From: Diphasiastrum complanatum
Taxonomy: Eukaryota; Streptophyta; Lycopodiopsida; Lycopodiales; Lycopodiaceae
NCBI GenBank assembly: GCA_029204225.1
Contig: CM055100.1
Coordinates: forward strand, 57,424,345-57,488,344
Length of the DNA stretch: 64,000 bases
Direction of reading: 5' to 3'
The notes under the pieces are model-generated. The model had not been told where the DNA came from. It saw only the letters and a list, made by a program, of their open reading frames with translations, and searched no databases. Made by a program: the position numbers and the translations under genes. Below, piece by piece: positions 45,640 to 64,000 of the stretch. The first letter of the stretch is position 1. Each line of letters starts with the position of its first letter.

Positions 45640-46985
45640 AAAGTAAGGAAACATGATTTTGAAGCAATAATGCCTCACTGTATCGAAGAAACTGAGAGTT
45701 TCTATCTTTAAAAGCCTTAGCATTTTTCTTAGTTTTTCCTTTGCTATTTTTTTTTACTGTTGCATTTTGAACCATGTTTCGCACAGTCTGCATTTTTGGA
45801 CTGTTTCGTCGCACAGTTCGCATTTTTGGGTCATGAGAAAAATTCAGCACTAAGTGAGAAATACTTAGAAAATGATTCTGGCCAACTCTCCTGACACTGT
45901 CGCATTTTTCACATGTCTGCGAAAAAGACGACACACTGTCTCCAAATGCCTTAGAAAATTTTTCTGGCCAACCGTCGCATTTTTTGCCTTTTGAAAAAAA
46001 GTGACACTGTCGTCAAATGCCTTCCCGATAAAAGCGAAGGTGCCCTTGAAAAAGTGACACTGCCCTTAAAATTGTGAAAGTGTCTTTTGGCAAAATGTGA
46101 AGGTCTACAGTGTGAAGGCACTATGCAACGAGCAGAAGGCGGCTAATGCACGGAGGACAAAGACAGAAAACTAGAATTAGTTTTTTGATTAAGCCTAATG
46201 CGTTTCTTTTCATTAGATATTTTATCTTAATCAGTTCCCTAGATTGATTACATAAAAGGGATTAACGAAGGATACAGACAGAAGCAGACAATCATGGACA
46301 CAGAATAGACAGAACTGTAAAAGTTTGAGATAGTTCCAGAGTGAGTTTACAAATTAGCAGTGGCTAGTCATATTATTCATGAGAGAGAACATCTCTCTCA
46401 CGCCAACGTGTTGATCTGGGAATCAGACAACGCTCAAGAAAACTATTGTAAATTCAGTCCTGATAATAGAAGCAATTTTCTCAATGCTCTGTTTTGTGAT
46501 GTGTATGATCTGCATTATTGGAATGCATGCTAGTAGTAGATAAATTTTCGCTGTTGTTTTACTCAACATTTTATGTTGTTTACAAGCTTAATTTTTATAA
46601 CAGATTGTCAGAAGCGATCTGGGACTTGGAAGAGAATTAGACCGTAGTCAGTAGTAGTAGCTACTCCTGCAAAGTCGGCTCTATCTGGCCTTCATCGCCG
46701 GGAACGTTACAGACTCCCATCAACGGAACTGTTTTTCACTCTCCATCAGTGGTATCAGAGCTCAATTCGTTTTGTTTCATTTCGCTTTGATTCATTTCGT
46801 TTCGTTCACGTTTTATTTCGTTTCGACTCGCATCAGTGGTATCAGAGCCCTGTCTGATTCCTTCAGGCTATGGAATCCATTAGCAGCATTCAATCAAATA
46901 TCTGCACGATCATTGACTCCTCAGGATCAAACTTCCTAGCATGGAAGATGAAGACTTCTCTCATACTGAAAGGAGAAGGTCTATG
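45640..46985 (+). mobile_element. Copia element D: 5' LTR, duplicated primer site and gag start
   Basis: The LTR-like region has repeated CTGTCGCATTTTT and GTCGCACAGT words (45780-46030) and ends before TGGTATCAGAGC at 46751. A second TGGTATCAGAGC lies 84 bp further on (near 46834), separated by TTTCGTTTCG-rich DNA. The gag begins at ATG 46870 (SSGSNFLAWKMKTSLILKGEG) and is cut at about 46985 by the minus-strand copia fragment C. Confidence 0.7.
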
Positions 46986-47695
46986 GCCATGTCCATTGCT
47001 TTTGTGTTGTCCTTGGAACTCTTGCCATTCTTGTCTTTGCTCTTCCCTTGGACTTGGTGAAGAGTGCTTGATCACTTCCTCCATCCTTGAGAGACAATCT
47101 CTCAAATCTTGCCACTCGAGTTTGATGCCTATATTCCTCGGCTATCAAGACTCCTTGTAAGGCTTCTAAAGAGGGCAAATCCTCTTTGATTGCATATGAT
47201 TGAACAATGGTATCAAAATCCTCACTTAAGTCATTCAAAATAACTTGAACAGTTTCTTTGGATTTGATAGAATCATCTATGCAAGAAAGATCTTTATGGA
47301 GGTCCTTGACTCTAGAAACATAGGATGAAGCACTTTCATCCTTTCTTTGAAAACTTTGAAAAATCATATTTCTAAGAGTAAGGACTCTTGAGGTGTTCTC
47401 AGACTCATAAATGGATTGAAACGGTACTCCATGCATCTTGGGCATTAACACAAGAGCTAATCTTTCTTAGAACTTCATTAGAGACATTTAGCTTCAAAAC
47501 ATGAAGAGCAACACATTCTCTTTTCTTGAATTTGGGAATTTCTTGAGGATTAGTAGGCTCCTCCTCATTCCCATTCACTATATCTATTAGATCTTGAAGT
47601 ACAAGGATGGATTCTATCCTAACTTTCCATGTACCATAATTTGTAGAAGTGAGTCTCTCACTTTGTTCTAATAGATAAGATCCCATTGAAGTCAT
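46986..47695 (-). pseudogene. Copia element C gag, frameshifted
   Basis: First frame (47405-47695): LTSTNYGTWKVRIESILVLQDLIDIV and VLKLNVSNEVLRKISS. Second frame (46986-47451): FQSIYESENTSRVLTLRN, RKDESASSYVSRVKDLHKDLSCIDDSI and VILNDLSEDFDTIVQSYAI. The change of frame lies near 47430, and no zinc knuckle is reached. Confidence 0.8.
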
Positions 47696-48455
47696 ATCTA
47701 GAAGATTGATTTTGGCTTACTAAAGAGAATGTTTTCAAAGTTTCAATCTAATCAAATATAGACTATAGATCACAATGGAATCAATTAACAATAGATTATG
47801 AACTCAAAAATGGCCAAAAATGACAATTTCTAGATGGAAGTAAAAAAATGCTTTCTATTTTCCAAAGCAAAAGTGGATGAAGTAAATCTGAGTTCACACA
47901 TGTGAAATAGCTTGAAAGATTCAGATTTATCACTTAATAAGTCTCATCCATACATAGGATCATAGATCCAAACAATGCTTCATAGATTGGAAAAAATTGG
48001 AAAATAGTCAAATCTTGCTATTTTGACCCCTACAAAATATGATCCTTAAAAGTATAGCCTTCAAGCATGTAAAACACTAGTTTTCTCCTTCAATATGCCT
48101 CACTTTGAATGCCAATAAGTCTCCTTAGGGTCCACCAATCCTCTTGAGGTCACTTGCCTCACAATCTACACTTGATTAGTTTTCCATTCATATGCAACAT
48201 TGATGGAAAAGATGAAAAGTAACATAGCCACCACTCTATCTTGATTGAAGGCCTCACACGTGCTGCTACAGTAGGCCGCCGTACGGCTCTAAAATCAGAG
48301 AAAAAGATACATCAATGAGTGATGAAGAGAGTGGATCTAGTTAGCTTAAAATCGAGTGCCAATAAGAGGCAAAATGTCACCAACAATGATGAGAAGTCAT
48401 TCCATTTGACAAAGCAATGATTAGATGTGTATTCTCCTATCAAGATCTGATACCA

Positions 48456-48960
48456 TGAGAACTTTTCACACGTGTGAACCAGCTGCAAGTACAGAGAGGA
48501 TCAAGAGAATGAATGATTGCACACTAAACTAGCTTCTATTCCAAAAACAATGTGATGGAAAACATTGGCAAGCTTGTTAGCAACAAGGCAAGAGCATTCA
48601 TCACAATCTAACTATCATTATAGGAAGCTTTACTTGAAGAAGTGTCTTCTTGAGGTACAAAGCCACCTTATTTATAATACAAGAGGCCTTTTAGAGCTCG
48701 TGGAGAGAGAGAACAATCTAGATGCCACATTGCCTCTACCTCTCTACTACTAGATGAAAAAAAGAGAAATGGATAAGACTTGAGAATCTCTCTTTTTGAG
48801 AATACTTGACCTACAAGAGTAGCCTCACATGCTTCTTGATAGGTTCTAGACCTACATATCACTATGAAGACTAAAAAATGTAACTCGACTCTAATTGAGA
48901 AATCAGACTAGTCTACCTCAAGTTTGGACAAACCCCAGAACTTGAATCTCTAAGTTTAAT
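48456..48960 (-). repeat. 5' LTR of copia element C
   Basis: Inner edge at the primer site; minus-strand TATA ATTATAAATAAGG at about 48667-48679. The outer edge is placed where the plus-strand gag of element E begins, so it is approximate. Confidence 0.5.
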
Positions 48961-48984
48961 ATTATTTTATTTTACAATACTTTC

Positions 48985-49475
48985 AAACATCAAACTATTT
49001 CGCATGGAAAGTGAGGATGGAATTCATCTTGGTATTGCAACATCTAATTGATATAGTGAGTGGAGTTGAGGATGAGCCTCAAAATCTACAAAAATCCTTG
49101 AGATTTAAGAAGAGATCAAGGATGGCCTTACTTTGCATTAAGATAAATGTTTCTAGAGGTTGGAGCTTGTATCTCGACCAAGGAGGCTTGGGATATTTTT
49201 CAAGCCATTTATGAGTCCAAGAATACATCTAGACTTCTCACTTTGAAAAAGCAACATCTTCAAGGCTTTCAAAATAGTGGTAAAAGTGCCCAAAACTATG
49301 TGCAGAGATTAAAGGACTATGATCGGGAGCTTGCTTGTATTGGTGATGCCATTAAGCAAAAGGAGCTTGTCCAAGTTGTTTTGAATGGCCTCAATAGAGA
49401 ATTTTTTAATCTCGTCCAATCTTATGCTATTCAAGGGGAGCTTCCATCTACGGAGAGCCTACAGGGGTCTTGAGT
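48985..49475 (+). pseudogene. Copia element E gag fragment (plus strand)
   Basis: Starts mid-gag (NYFAWKVRMEFILVLQHLIDIV), shifts frame near 49150 and continues as STKEAWDIFQAIYESKNTSRLL, RLKDYDRELACIGDAIKQKEL and VLNGLNREFFNLVQSYAI. It is the same gag family as element C but in the opposite orientation, so C and E form a head-to-head pair around the C LTR. Confidence 0.75.
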
Positions 49476-49739
49476 TAATATTATATGCAAAAATTCGGAT
49501 CTAGTGGAGAGTACAGATCAGAGATGCAATCATAGACTGATGCCAACCATCAAAATTACAAACAACATCCATAAGCAACAGAGTGATGGAGGAAGCTCAC
49601 ATAAAGCAGCTCACAAAGCACATCGTTACAAGTAAAGGTCCCCTTTAGCATGGGGATGGGACAAGCCCTCAGGCTGGCTTTTTAGCTAAAGCCTACCAAA
49701 CTGAAACAATACATAATAACTATTAACTACACTAATAGT

Positions 49740-50010
49740 CCAATCACAATTGAGCTTACTAATTCTAAATCCCTCTCTTAAGCTCAAGTGTGATTTAAGT
49801 ATCAAACTAACTATACTCTTATTACAATATCACATTCGAAGCTTACATAAATAAATTAGATCGAATCTAAGCTCAAATGTGATAAGAGAATCAGAATAAA
49901 AAATGTGTACTAATGTCTTGGAGTGTCCATAGAGATCATATGCATTTTTCCTGCTACCTGTACTCGACGCACACTCAAGTACACAGTCAAAGCACTTGAC
50001 TTCACCCCGA
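49740..50010 (-). mobile_element. Fragment of a J-family element
   Basis: The reverse complement matches the 3' end of element J's internal region and LTR start: TTGAGTGTG(A/C)GTC(A/G)AGTACA, GGACACTCC, CTTATCACATTTGAGCTTA, ATGTAAGCT and AATGTGATATTGTAAT. Shows that J belongs to a repeated family. Confidence 0.7.
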
Positions 50011-51140
50011 GAATTTCCCATTAATTTGCTCGCTTGCAACACATCCAACTTGGTTAGCAATAACACAAGCATCTAGTTTGAACAACTTCCCTTTCCTTTT
50101 ACCTTTTGCAATCAAGACATCCTTCCTTTTGATCATACAAGCATCCCATCAAACTCAACTTTGAGGCCTTTACTTAGCAATTGACTCACACTAAGCAAAT
50201 TCTTGGTAATATATGGAATGAATAAAACATCCTCCAAATGAACATTCCTATTTGTAGAGAGAGAAATAGGAATTGTGCCAATCCCTTTGATTGCACACTC
50301 ACCATCATTGGCTGTGTAGATCACCCTCTTGTCATCTCCATATGCCAACAAAGAAGTGAAGTACTCTTTGTGAAAGTTCATGTGTGAACTTGCTCCACTA
50401 TCAATCCACCAAGGATCTAGATCTCCATCATTAGCAAGCATACATGAAGACATCACAAAAGCATCATCATTTTTATTTTGAACATCCAAACCATCCTCAT
50501 CAAGAGTAAGATTATCTTGCTTGTCTCCTTGATCTCTCTTCTTCCTGTAGCACTCACTGGCAAAGTGTCCTCTGATGCCACAATAGAAGCACTTGAGCTT
50601 CGATCTATTTTTTCTTTTTGCCATTTGAAGAAGCCTCCCCTTGATCTTTTCCTTTAGACCACTTACTTTTGCTTTTGCCCTTGAATTTTCCCTTGATGAA
50701 CATAGCCTCCTCTCCAACTTGAGTTGTTGATATAGATCCACTTCTTGCTTGAAGCCTATATTCTTCATTGATCAAGATCTTTTGAAGATCAATCAAACTT
50801 GGAAAAGTTCTTTGAATGGTAAGACTTTGAACAATGTTAGCATGAGCATCCAACAATCCACTAAGAATAACTTGAACAAGCTTTCCTTCCTTAATGCTCT
50901 CATCAATGCAAGCTAACTCATCATTCGATGCTTTCACTCTCAAAATAAAAGTATTTGGACTTTGGTCACTCTTTTACAAACAAGAAAAGATTTGCCTTCT
51001 TAGATTCAACACTCTAGAAGTAGACTTGGATTCATAAAGCTTCTTCAATGAATCCTAAGCATCCTTTGATGAAGTACTCTTACCAACTTCCTTGAGAAGC
51101 TCATTGGTGACATTCATTTTTATCATGTGTAGAGAATTTT
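50011..51140 (-). mobile_element. Copia element F (minus strand): gag to pre-integrase remnant
   Basis: Gag (50605-50943 and upstream to about 51140), a Lys/Ser/Gly linker, zinc knuckle and protease (50133-50768), and a frame-shifted pre-integrase start near 50100. No LTR was found. It joins the gypsy element G at about 51140, apparently by insertion or deletion. Confidence 0.8.
50133..50943 (-). pseudogene. Copia element F gag-protease
   Basis: Gag VKASNDELACIDESIKEGKLVQVIL and QKILINEEYRLQARSG; an intact zinc knuckle CFYCGIRGHFASEC; and a protease with an intact active site WWIDSGASSHM, then DVLFIPYITKNLLSVSQLL. A frameshift lies in the overlap of the two frames near 50640. Closely related to copia element A but with fewer active-site changes. 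Confidence 0.82.
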
Positions 51141-52926
51141 TGGCCCTCTTGTCAAATCATGTGTCGCGAATCAAGGGAAAGGAGGTTGCAACCCAACCCG
51201 ACGATGAGCTGGCCGATGCTACCTTATTTTACGTAGACACAGTACCGAAGTGGCCTGCCAACATAGCTGAATATCTAATGCGGGGCCAACCAGACAAATC
51301 ACTACCAAAGGCAGATCAGCGAAAATTGATCTTGAAAGCTAGACCTTATCAGCTGATTGCCGGCCAATTGTACCGAAGAAGACCAGATGGGATTCTTCGG
51401 TGGTGTATTCTTCCTCATGAGACCACCCAAATCATTTTGCTTTCACATGAAGGCATGGGTGGAGGCCATTTTGCATCCGACATTATAGTTCGCAAGATCC
51501 TACAATCAGAATGTTGGTGGCCAACAATTCATAAGGATACGGAGGAATACCTGAGGAAGTGCGATGTGTGCCAAAGGGCAAGGAGACCAACGAGATTGAA
51601 TTATGACCTACTGCACCCAGTCTTAGCCCAAGCACCATTCGAAAAAGTGGGGATTGGATTACATTGGTCCGATTCACCCTACAGCAACAAGTACCTAGGC
51701 TCGATACATAATCGTAGCCACCGACTATCTCACCAAGTGGGTCGAAGCCAAGGCAGTAAGAGTAGCTGATGCTAGGGACACTACCAAGTTCCTCATGAAA
51801 ATATCATTGTGCGCTTTGGATGCCCAGTGGAAATAGTCAGCGATCGCGGGAGTCATTTCATCAATGAGACCATCAAGGTCCTGTTGGAGGAATTCTTTGT
51901 GATCCATAGAACCAATATGCCTTATTATCCTCGTAGTAATGGACAGGCAGAATCATCCAATAAGATCCTGTCTAGCGTGCTCACGAAAATAGTTGAAGCT
52001 AGCAGATCAGATTGGGAACACAAGTTGCATGCTACTCTGTGGGCATTCAAAACAACATATAAGAGGCACCAATCAAACACCTTTCCAATTGGTATATGGT
52101 CAGGATGCTGTAATGCCAGTAAAGTTTTTAGTCCCTTCATTAAGGATTTCCACAACGCAACGCCTTGATGAATCCAAATCTCTACAATTACGCCACGACG
52201 CTTTGCATAAGCTTTGTGAAACACGCTTACTAGTTGTGCATGCACTGGCAGCTGAGAAGGAAAGACGCAAAGCATGGCATGATCGCAGGTTACAAAAGAA
52301 GGATCTTCATTCCGGAGATCTAGTCTTGATGTATAAAACCAAGGCGATCAAGGGAAAATTAAAATTCACAAGCGAAGGTCCTTATCAGATCAAAGGAATT
52401 CTTAATCATGGAGTTGTGAATATGGAGAAGCTAGATGGGACACCGTTAGATACACCCATCAATGGTAGCCAGTTGCACAAGTATTGGCCACCACAATAAG
52501 ACAGATCTAGGTTGGTGGTGGCACATCACGAAAAGCTATTCAGCTCGGCCATCACAACTAGATCTAGGAAGATCAAGCCATATCAAGCTAGATCCATCGA
52601 GATTCAGCCAGATCTGGCAAGATCGAGGAAAATCCATCAAGATCCATGAGAGATCCAGATCCAGGTAGGATCGAAAGGGAAGCAGATCATCAGATTACAC
52701 CAATAAGCCCCCCAATTTGCAGATCAGAGACCTTGATCTCAGTAACTATGGCAAAATAAGGGCAAATCTCACACAAAACTGGTGGATCTGCCACCAAAAG
52801 GCTGGACAAAATTAATTTCATGGAAGACGTCACGGGCTACCTGATCAACCGGAGGCGGGCCGAGAGATCCTTGTATTGAACCGGCCGAGTGCCGAGGGAC
52901 TGGCACTACTTCAGGTCGTGGGTCCT
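51140..52926 (+). mobile_element. Ty3/gypsy element G (Tat/Athila-like), 3' part
   Basis: Post-RNase H linker, integrase and a 3' untranslated stretch rich in AGATC(C/T)A words (52500-52920), followed by an LTR at 52927. No chromodomain follows the integrase, which fits the Tat/Athila side of Ty3/gypsy. The 5' portion (gag to RNase H) is missing at the junction with copia F. Confidence 0.8.
51150..52499 (+). pseudogene. Gypsy element G integrase
   Basis: Zinc-binding HHCC domain HEGMGGGHF...CDVCQRA (about 51437-51580). The core starts near 51640, but a frameshift near 51700 moves it into the frame reading ATDYLTKWVEAKAV. Another near 51805 leads to VEIVSDRGSHF (catalytic Asp) and NGQAESSNK (catalytic Glu). 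A third near 52060 leads to LVYGQDAVMPV...GDLVLMYKTKAIKGKL and the C-terminal YWPPQ, stop at 52499. Confidence 0.85.
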
Positions 52927-53400
52927 GTTGGGGCTATTCCCGACATAGTGTAAATAAATAATATCGGCCAATAAAATGTGTTGCGAGGGCATGACATCCT
53001 GCGCGTATAAGCACATGGCCCAATGAGCACGCAAGTTGAGTTGTAAATAAAATAATAGACTTGGGCCCCTTTGTAATTGAAATAAAACTTGAGGCCCAAA
53101 GTCAATTTTAAACTTAGAGTTTACTTTTTTAGAGTTGGGTCCAATTTTGGACTCACATGAATCTTGTGATTTTTATTGTACTTTTTGTGGACCCTTGGAT
53201 CAAGTTGGGTCCAAGATGGATAGTTAGGATCTATGTGAATATTAGCCAATAGGATTTTGGGGCAAGGGTCTCCCCCATTTATAAAAAGGCACCATTTGTA
53301 CTCTGATTTCACACCTAATGATGTTTGTTTGGAGTACATGTATGGAAGTACATTTGTGAGCCACTGACAGACAAGCCAATAAAACCCTACCAAATAATCT
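52927..53400 (+). repeat. LTR of gypsy element G
   Basis: Starts TGTTGGGGCTATTCCCG. Shares blocks with the LTR at 35314 (GCGAGGGCATGACATCCTG, CCCAATGAGCACGCAA). TATA box TTATAAAAAGG near 53279. The right end is uncertain; the other element G LTR is not in the window. Confidence 0.65.
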
Positions 53401-53790
53401 AAATGGTATCAATTTGAATTGATTTTTCAAAAGTAGCTATGATTGTACTACCAAATGATAGCAATTCCATGTTCACAACTAGTGATAATTGTTTGGATTA
53501 TATGTATGGAATACCTATTATTATTTTTTCACAAATTTGGACATAAATTATGTGATGAGCATGGTGCCACGTCAATCCATGATAGCAACATATTGTCCGT
53601 GACTTTGACTATGTGGAACAAACAAACATATAGTTATGCCCATGACTTTGAGTACGTGAAACAAGTTAGCATGCCCTTATCATGAGTTAGTGATGGCCAT
53701 GAAGAATTCTAGGCATAACACACTAAATCATGTTGGCTATATTGCCTAGCTCCTTGAGCATAGTCAAAAATTTCTACAAGCAATCCTACA
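53401..53790. other. No element recognised
   Basis: AT-rich spacer between the gypsy LTR and the tandem duplication upstream of the Hog gene. Confidence 0.4.
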
Positions 53791-53794
53791 TAGC

Positions 53795-54645
53795 ACATGC
53801 ACTAGTTTGCATGTGGTAAGTTGCACAACATTGAGACGATGTCCCATGGTTTGTCCCATGGATGGGCACACAAAGCAACATTATCGATAGGCTTCATAGT
53901 GGATCCTGATGGGTCCCCTTTCATGACTTTCATAGGATTTCTAAACTATTCTATTCTATTCTATGTGGATAATCTCAATATAAAGATGAAGTCTACCTAT
54001 GCATGTCAGACCACTAGACCTTTGGTTACCTTGGCACATTGAATGTTGGCATTGTCATTTATGTTTGGGGTGTGAGTCACATCAATGTTTTGTAGGATTC
54101 TAGACACTATTTTTAGATTTTATTCATCTAAAAGTTAGTGAATTGGCTAATATATTTGTTCGAGAATGTGCAATTATATGTGACAAAAACACTCAAATGC
54201 ATAAAAAAGACATTATTCAGAAACCCCCCACCCCAGTAACGCATGCACTGGTTTGCATGTGGTAAGTTGCACAACATTGAGACGGTGTCCCATGCTTGGG
54301 CACACAAAGCAACATTATCAAGAGGCTTCATAGTGGGTCCTGATGGGTTCCTTTTCATGACTTTCAAAGGATTTCTAGACGATTTTATTCTATGTGGATA
54401 ATGTCAATATAAAGATGATGTCTACCTATGCATGTAAGACCACAAGACCTTTGATTACCTTGGCACATTGAATGTTGGCATTGTCATTTATGTTTGTCAT
54501 GTGAATCACATCAATGATTTGTAAGATTCTAGACACTATTTTTAGATTTGATTCATCTAAAAGTTAGAGAATTGGCTAATATCAAGAATGTCCAATTATA
54601 TGTGACATTTAAACTCAAATGCATAAAAAGACATTACCCCCCCCC
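53795..54645 (+). repeat. Tandem duplication, unit about 430 bp, upstream of the Hog gene
   Basis: Copy 1 is about 53795-54225 and copy 2 about 54238-54645. Both run from GCATGCACT(A/G)GTTTGCATGTGGTAAGTTGCACAACATT to CTCAAATGCATAAAAA(A)GACATTA followed by a C-rich run. Differences are scattered single bases plus small indels. Copy 2 ends just before the presumed promoter. Confidence 0.85.
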
Positions 54646-54649
54646 CCCT

Positions 54650-54660
54650 AAATATAAACC
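54650..54660 (+). promoter_or_regulatory. Putative TATA box of the Hog gene
   Basis: AAATATAAACC about 100 bp upstream of the start codon at 54754, directly after a C run. The spacing suits a plant promoter with a short leader. It rests on motif and position only. Confidence 0.4.
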
Positions 54661-54753
54661 ATACACCATTGATTCATAAATTCACATCTCCTTCCAAAGC
54701 ATAGCAACTTATTCACCAAATTTGTGTTGTGCCAACTTGCTATTAGAGTGATC

Positions 54754-61072
<6,319 letters not shown>

Positions 61073-61083
61073 GAGACAAGAAG

Positions 61084-61248
61084 ATGTCATGGCAATGTTA
61101 TCCTATCTTAAGGATGCTATCTGAGAACAGGGCATATGAGGCTAATATGCCGAGTGAGGAGGAGTTTTTGGCATTTCAGAAAAGGTATCTGCCACCTCCC
61201 ATATATACTATTCTAGCTGACCAGCAATCGACCATTATTGCAATTTAG
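61084..61248 (+). CDS. Small ORF just downstream of the Hog stop codon
   Basis: 54 codons: MSWQCYPILRMLSENRAY, then EANMPSEEEFLAFQKRYLPPPIYTIL at the centre, ending IIAI and TAG. It begins 12 bp after the Hog stop but in another frame. The composition looks like protein. It may be an ancestral C-terminal extension of the Hog protein cut off by a frameshift, an alternative exon, or chance. Confidence 0.25.
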   Translation: MSWQCYPILRMLSENRAYEANMPSEEEFLAFQKRYLPPPIYTILADQQSTIIAI

Positions 61249-62478
<1,230 letters not shown>

Positions 62479-62826
62479 AACAACATACACATAGTTCCTC
62501 TTGCTTAAGCAAGCCTAAACCCTTTGAAATCTTTATTCATAAGCCAACAAGGTAATATAAAGTTGAAAAGTAAAATAGAGTATAGAACCGCAAACCATCC
62601 GTGCTTTTCAGGAGTATTCAAGCCTGGTTCCTATTTTTAGTTGAGGTTTTCCTGAGGTTGATACTTGTAGTTGACCTTACGTTACAATAGTTGATTTTCA
62701 TATCATTAGAGTTGGCTAAGTCTAGTTATTAGTAGATGTTAGGGTAGTTCCGTGCCATGCTAACCCTTAACAACTACTAGTACTCTTTCACATATCCATG
62801 CGATTAAAGTGTATTCAAGCCAAAAC

Positions 62827-63542
<716 letters not shown>

Positions 63543-64000
63543 TTGGTTTCAGAATCAAGCCATGTGTAACCCAAAATTGACATTTTCTGGATTCAAGAAG
63601 ATCTGAAAAATGCAGCTGAAAATTTTGAGATCTACCCCAAAATTAGTCCAAAAAACATCAACAAACCTTGGTTTTTGACCAATTTTGACCAAAATTTGTG
63701 GGATAAATCCACAAATTCGTGCAACCAGATCCAAATCCCTGTAAATCCATTGCATGCAAGCACCAAAAGTTTTGATTCTAGTCAAACACCCCAATTTTTG
63801 GTCCAAAATCACTATCTAATCCACCTTTTGACTATTCCAGTTTATTCCACCATGCACGAAAAGTATTCTTTCTAGACACACAAATTGATTTCATTTGTTT
63901 ATTTTCGAGCTAGACCTATCTTCAATACACCACTTTCTGACACCTTCCATATTGAGTAGTTTTTTTTATCAACCTATCATTGTCTTTTAAAAAAAACCTC
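63543..64000 (+). other. Degenerate primer site and leader of element L
   Basis: TTGGTTTCAGAATCAAG (63543-63559) differs from TTGGTATCAGAGCCAAG at three positions. The following DNA resembles gypsy leader sequence and continues past the window. Confidence 0.4.

Larger units (their letters stand above)
46986..48960 (-). mobile_element. Copia element C (minus strand): 5' LTR, leader, gag
   Basis: Right to left: LTR (inner edge about 48456, TATA near 48672), primer site complement of 48444-48455 (TGGTATCAGATC), leader, then gag from about 47695 to 46986, where it is truncated against element D. Pol and the 3' LTR are absent. Confidence 0.75.

Overview
This is nuclear DNA from a land plant with a large, retrotransposon-rich genome. 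The signs are spliceosomal introns, Ty1/copia and Ty3/gypsy LTR elements primed by initiator-Met tRNA (repeated TGGTATCAGAGC primer sites), a plant-type hAT element, a tRNA-derived retroposon, long GA/TC and CA/TG microsatellites, and two host genes split by introns. The Hedgehog-type Hint (Hog) gene on the right argues, by inference, for a non-flowering plant, since I know of no such gene in flowering plants. There are no rRNA, tRNA, CRISPR or bacterial features.

Left part, 1-29 kb: this appears to be mostly the inside of one minus-strand gene for a plant 2-oxoglutarate/Fe(II) dioxygenase. Exon 1 is at 28658-28969 and exon 2 at 9377-9550. The phases match and the intron between them is about 19.1 kb; exon 3 is not in the window, so intron 2 would be at least 9.3 kb. 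The introns hold a broken multi-exon hAT transposase gene (158-2492), a decayed chromodomain Ty3/gypsy element (3.55-7.96 kb), LTR-like remnants, inverted CACGTG-rich satellite arrays (12.4 and 13.9-15.6 kb), a minus-strand copia element (A, 16-21.6 kb) carrying a second copia element (B) in its leader, a tRNA-headed retroposon with a 14-bp target duplication, and a 3.2-kb LTR element (J, 24416-27642). J has unusual AGTT...AACT LTR ends and a 5-bp target duplication, and sits inside an older gypsy integrase fragment.

Middle part, 29-54 kb: intergenic, a patchwork of copia (H, I, D, C, E, F) and gypsy (K, a minus-strand PR-RT fragment, G) remnants. Most are internally deleted or truncated. Minisatellites, a GGCGCC-rich repeat block and a 137-bp GA tract lie among them.

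Right part, 54.6-61.1 kb: a plus-strand nine-exon gene with no stop in the spliced frame (1530 nt, 509 codons plus stop). It encodes a predicted secreted or membrane protein: a signal peptide, a roughly 230-residue N-terminal region I do not recognise, then a Hog/Hint autoprocessing domain starting at Cys255. This is the most interesting item in the window. One intron is GC-AG and another contains opposed CA and TG microsatellites. The window ends in the LTR and leader of a further element (L, from 62.8 kb).
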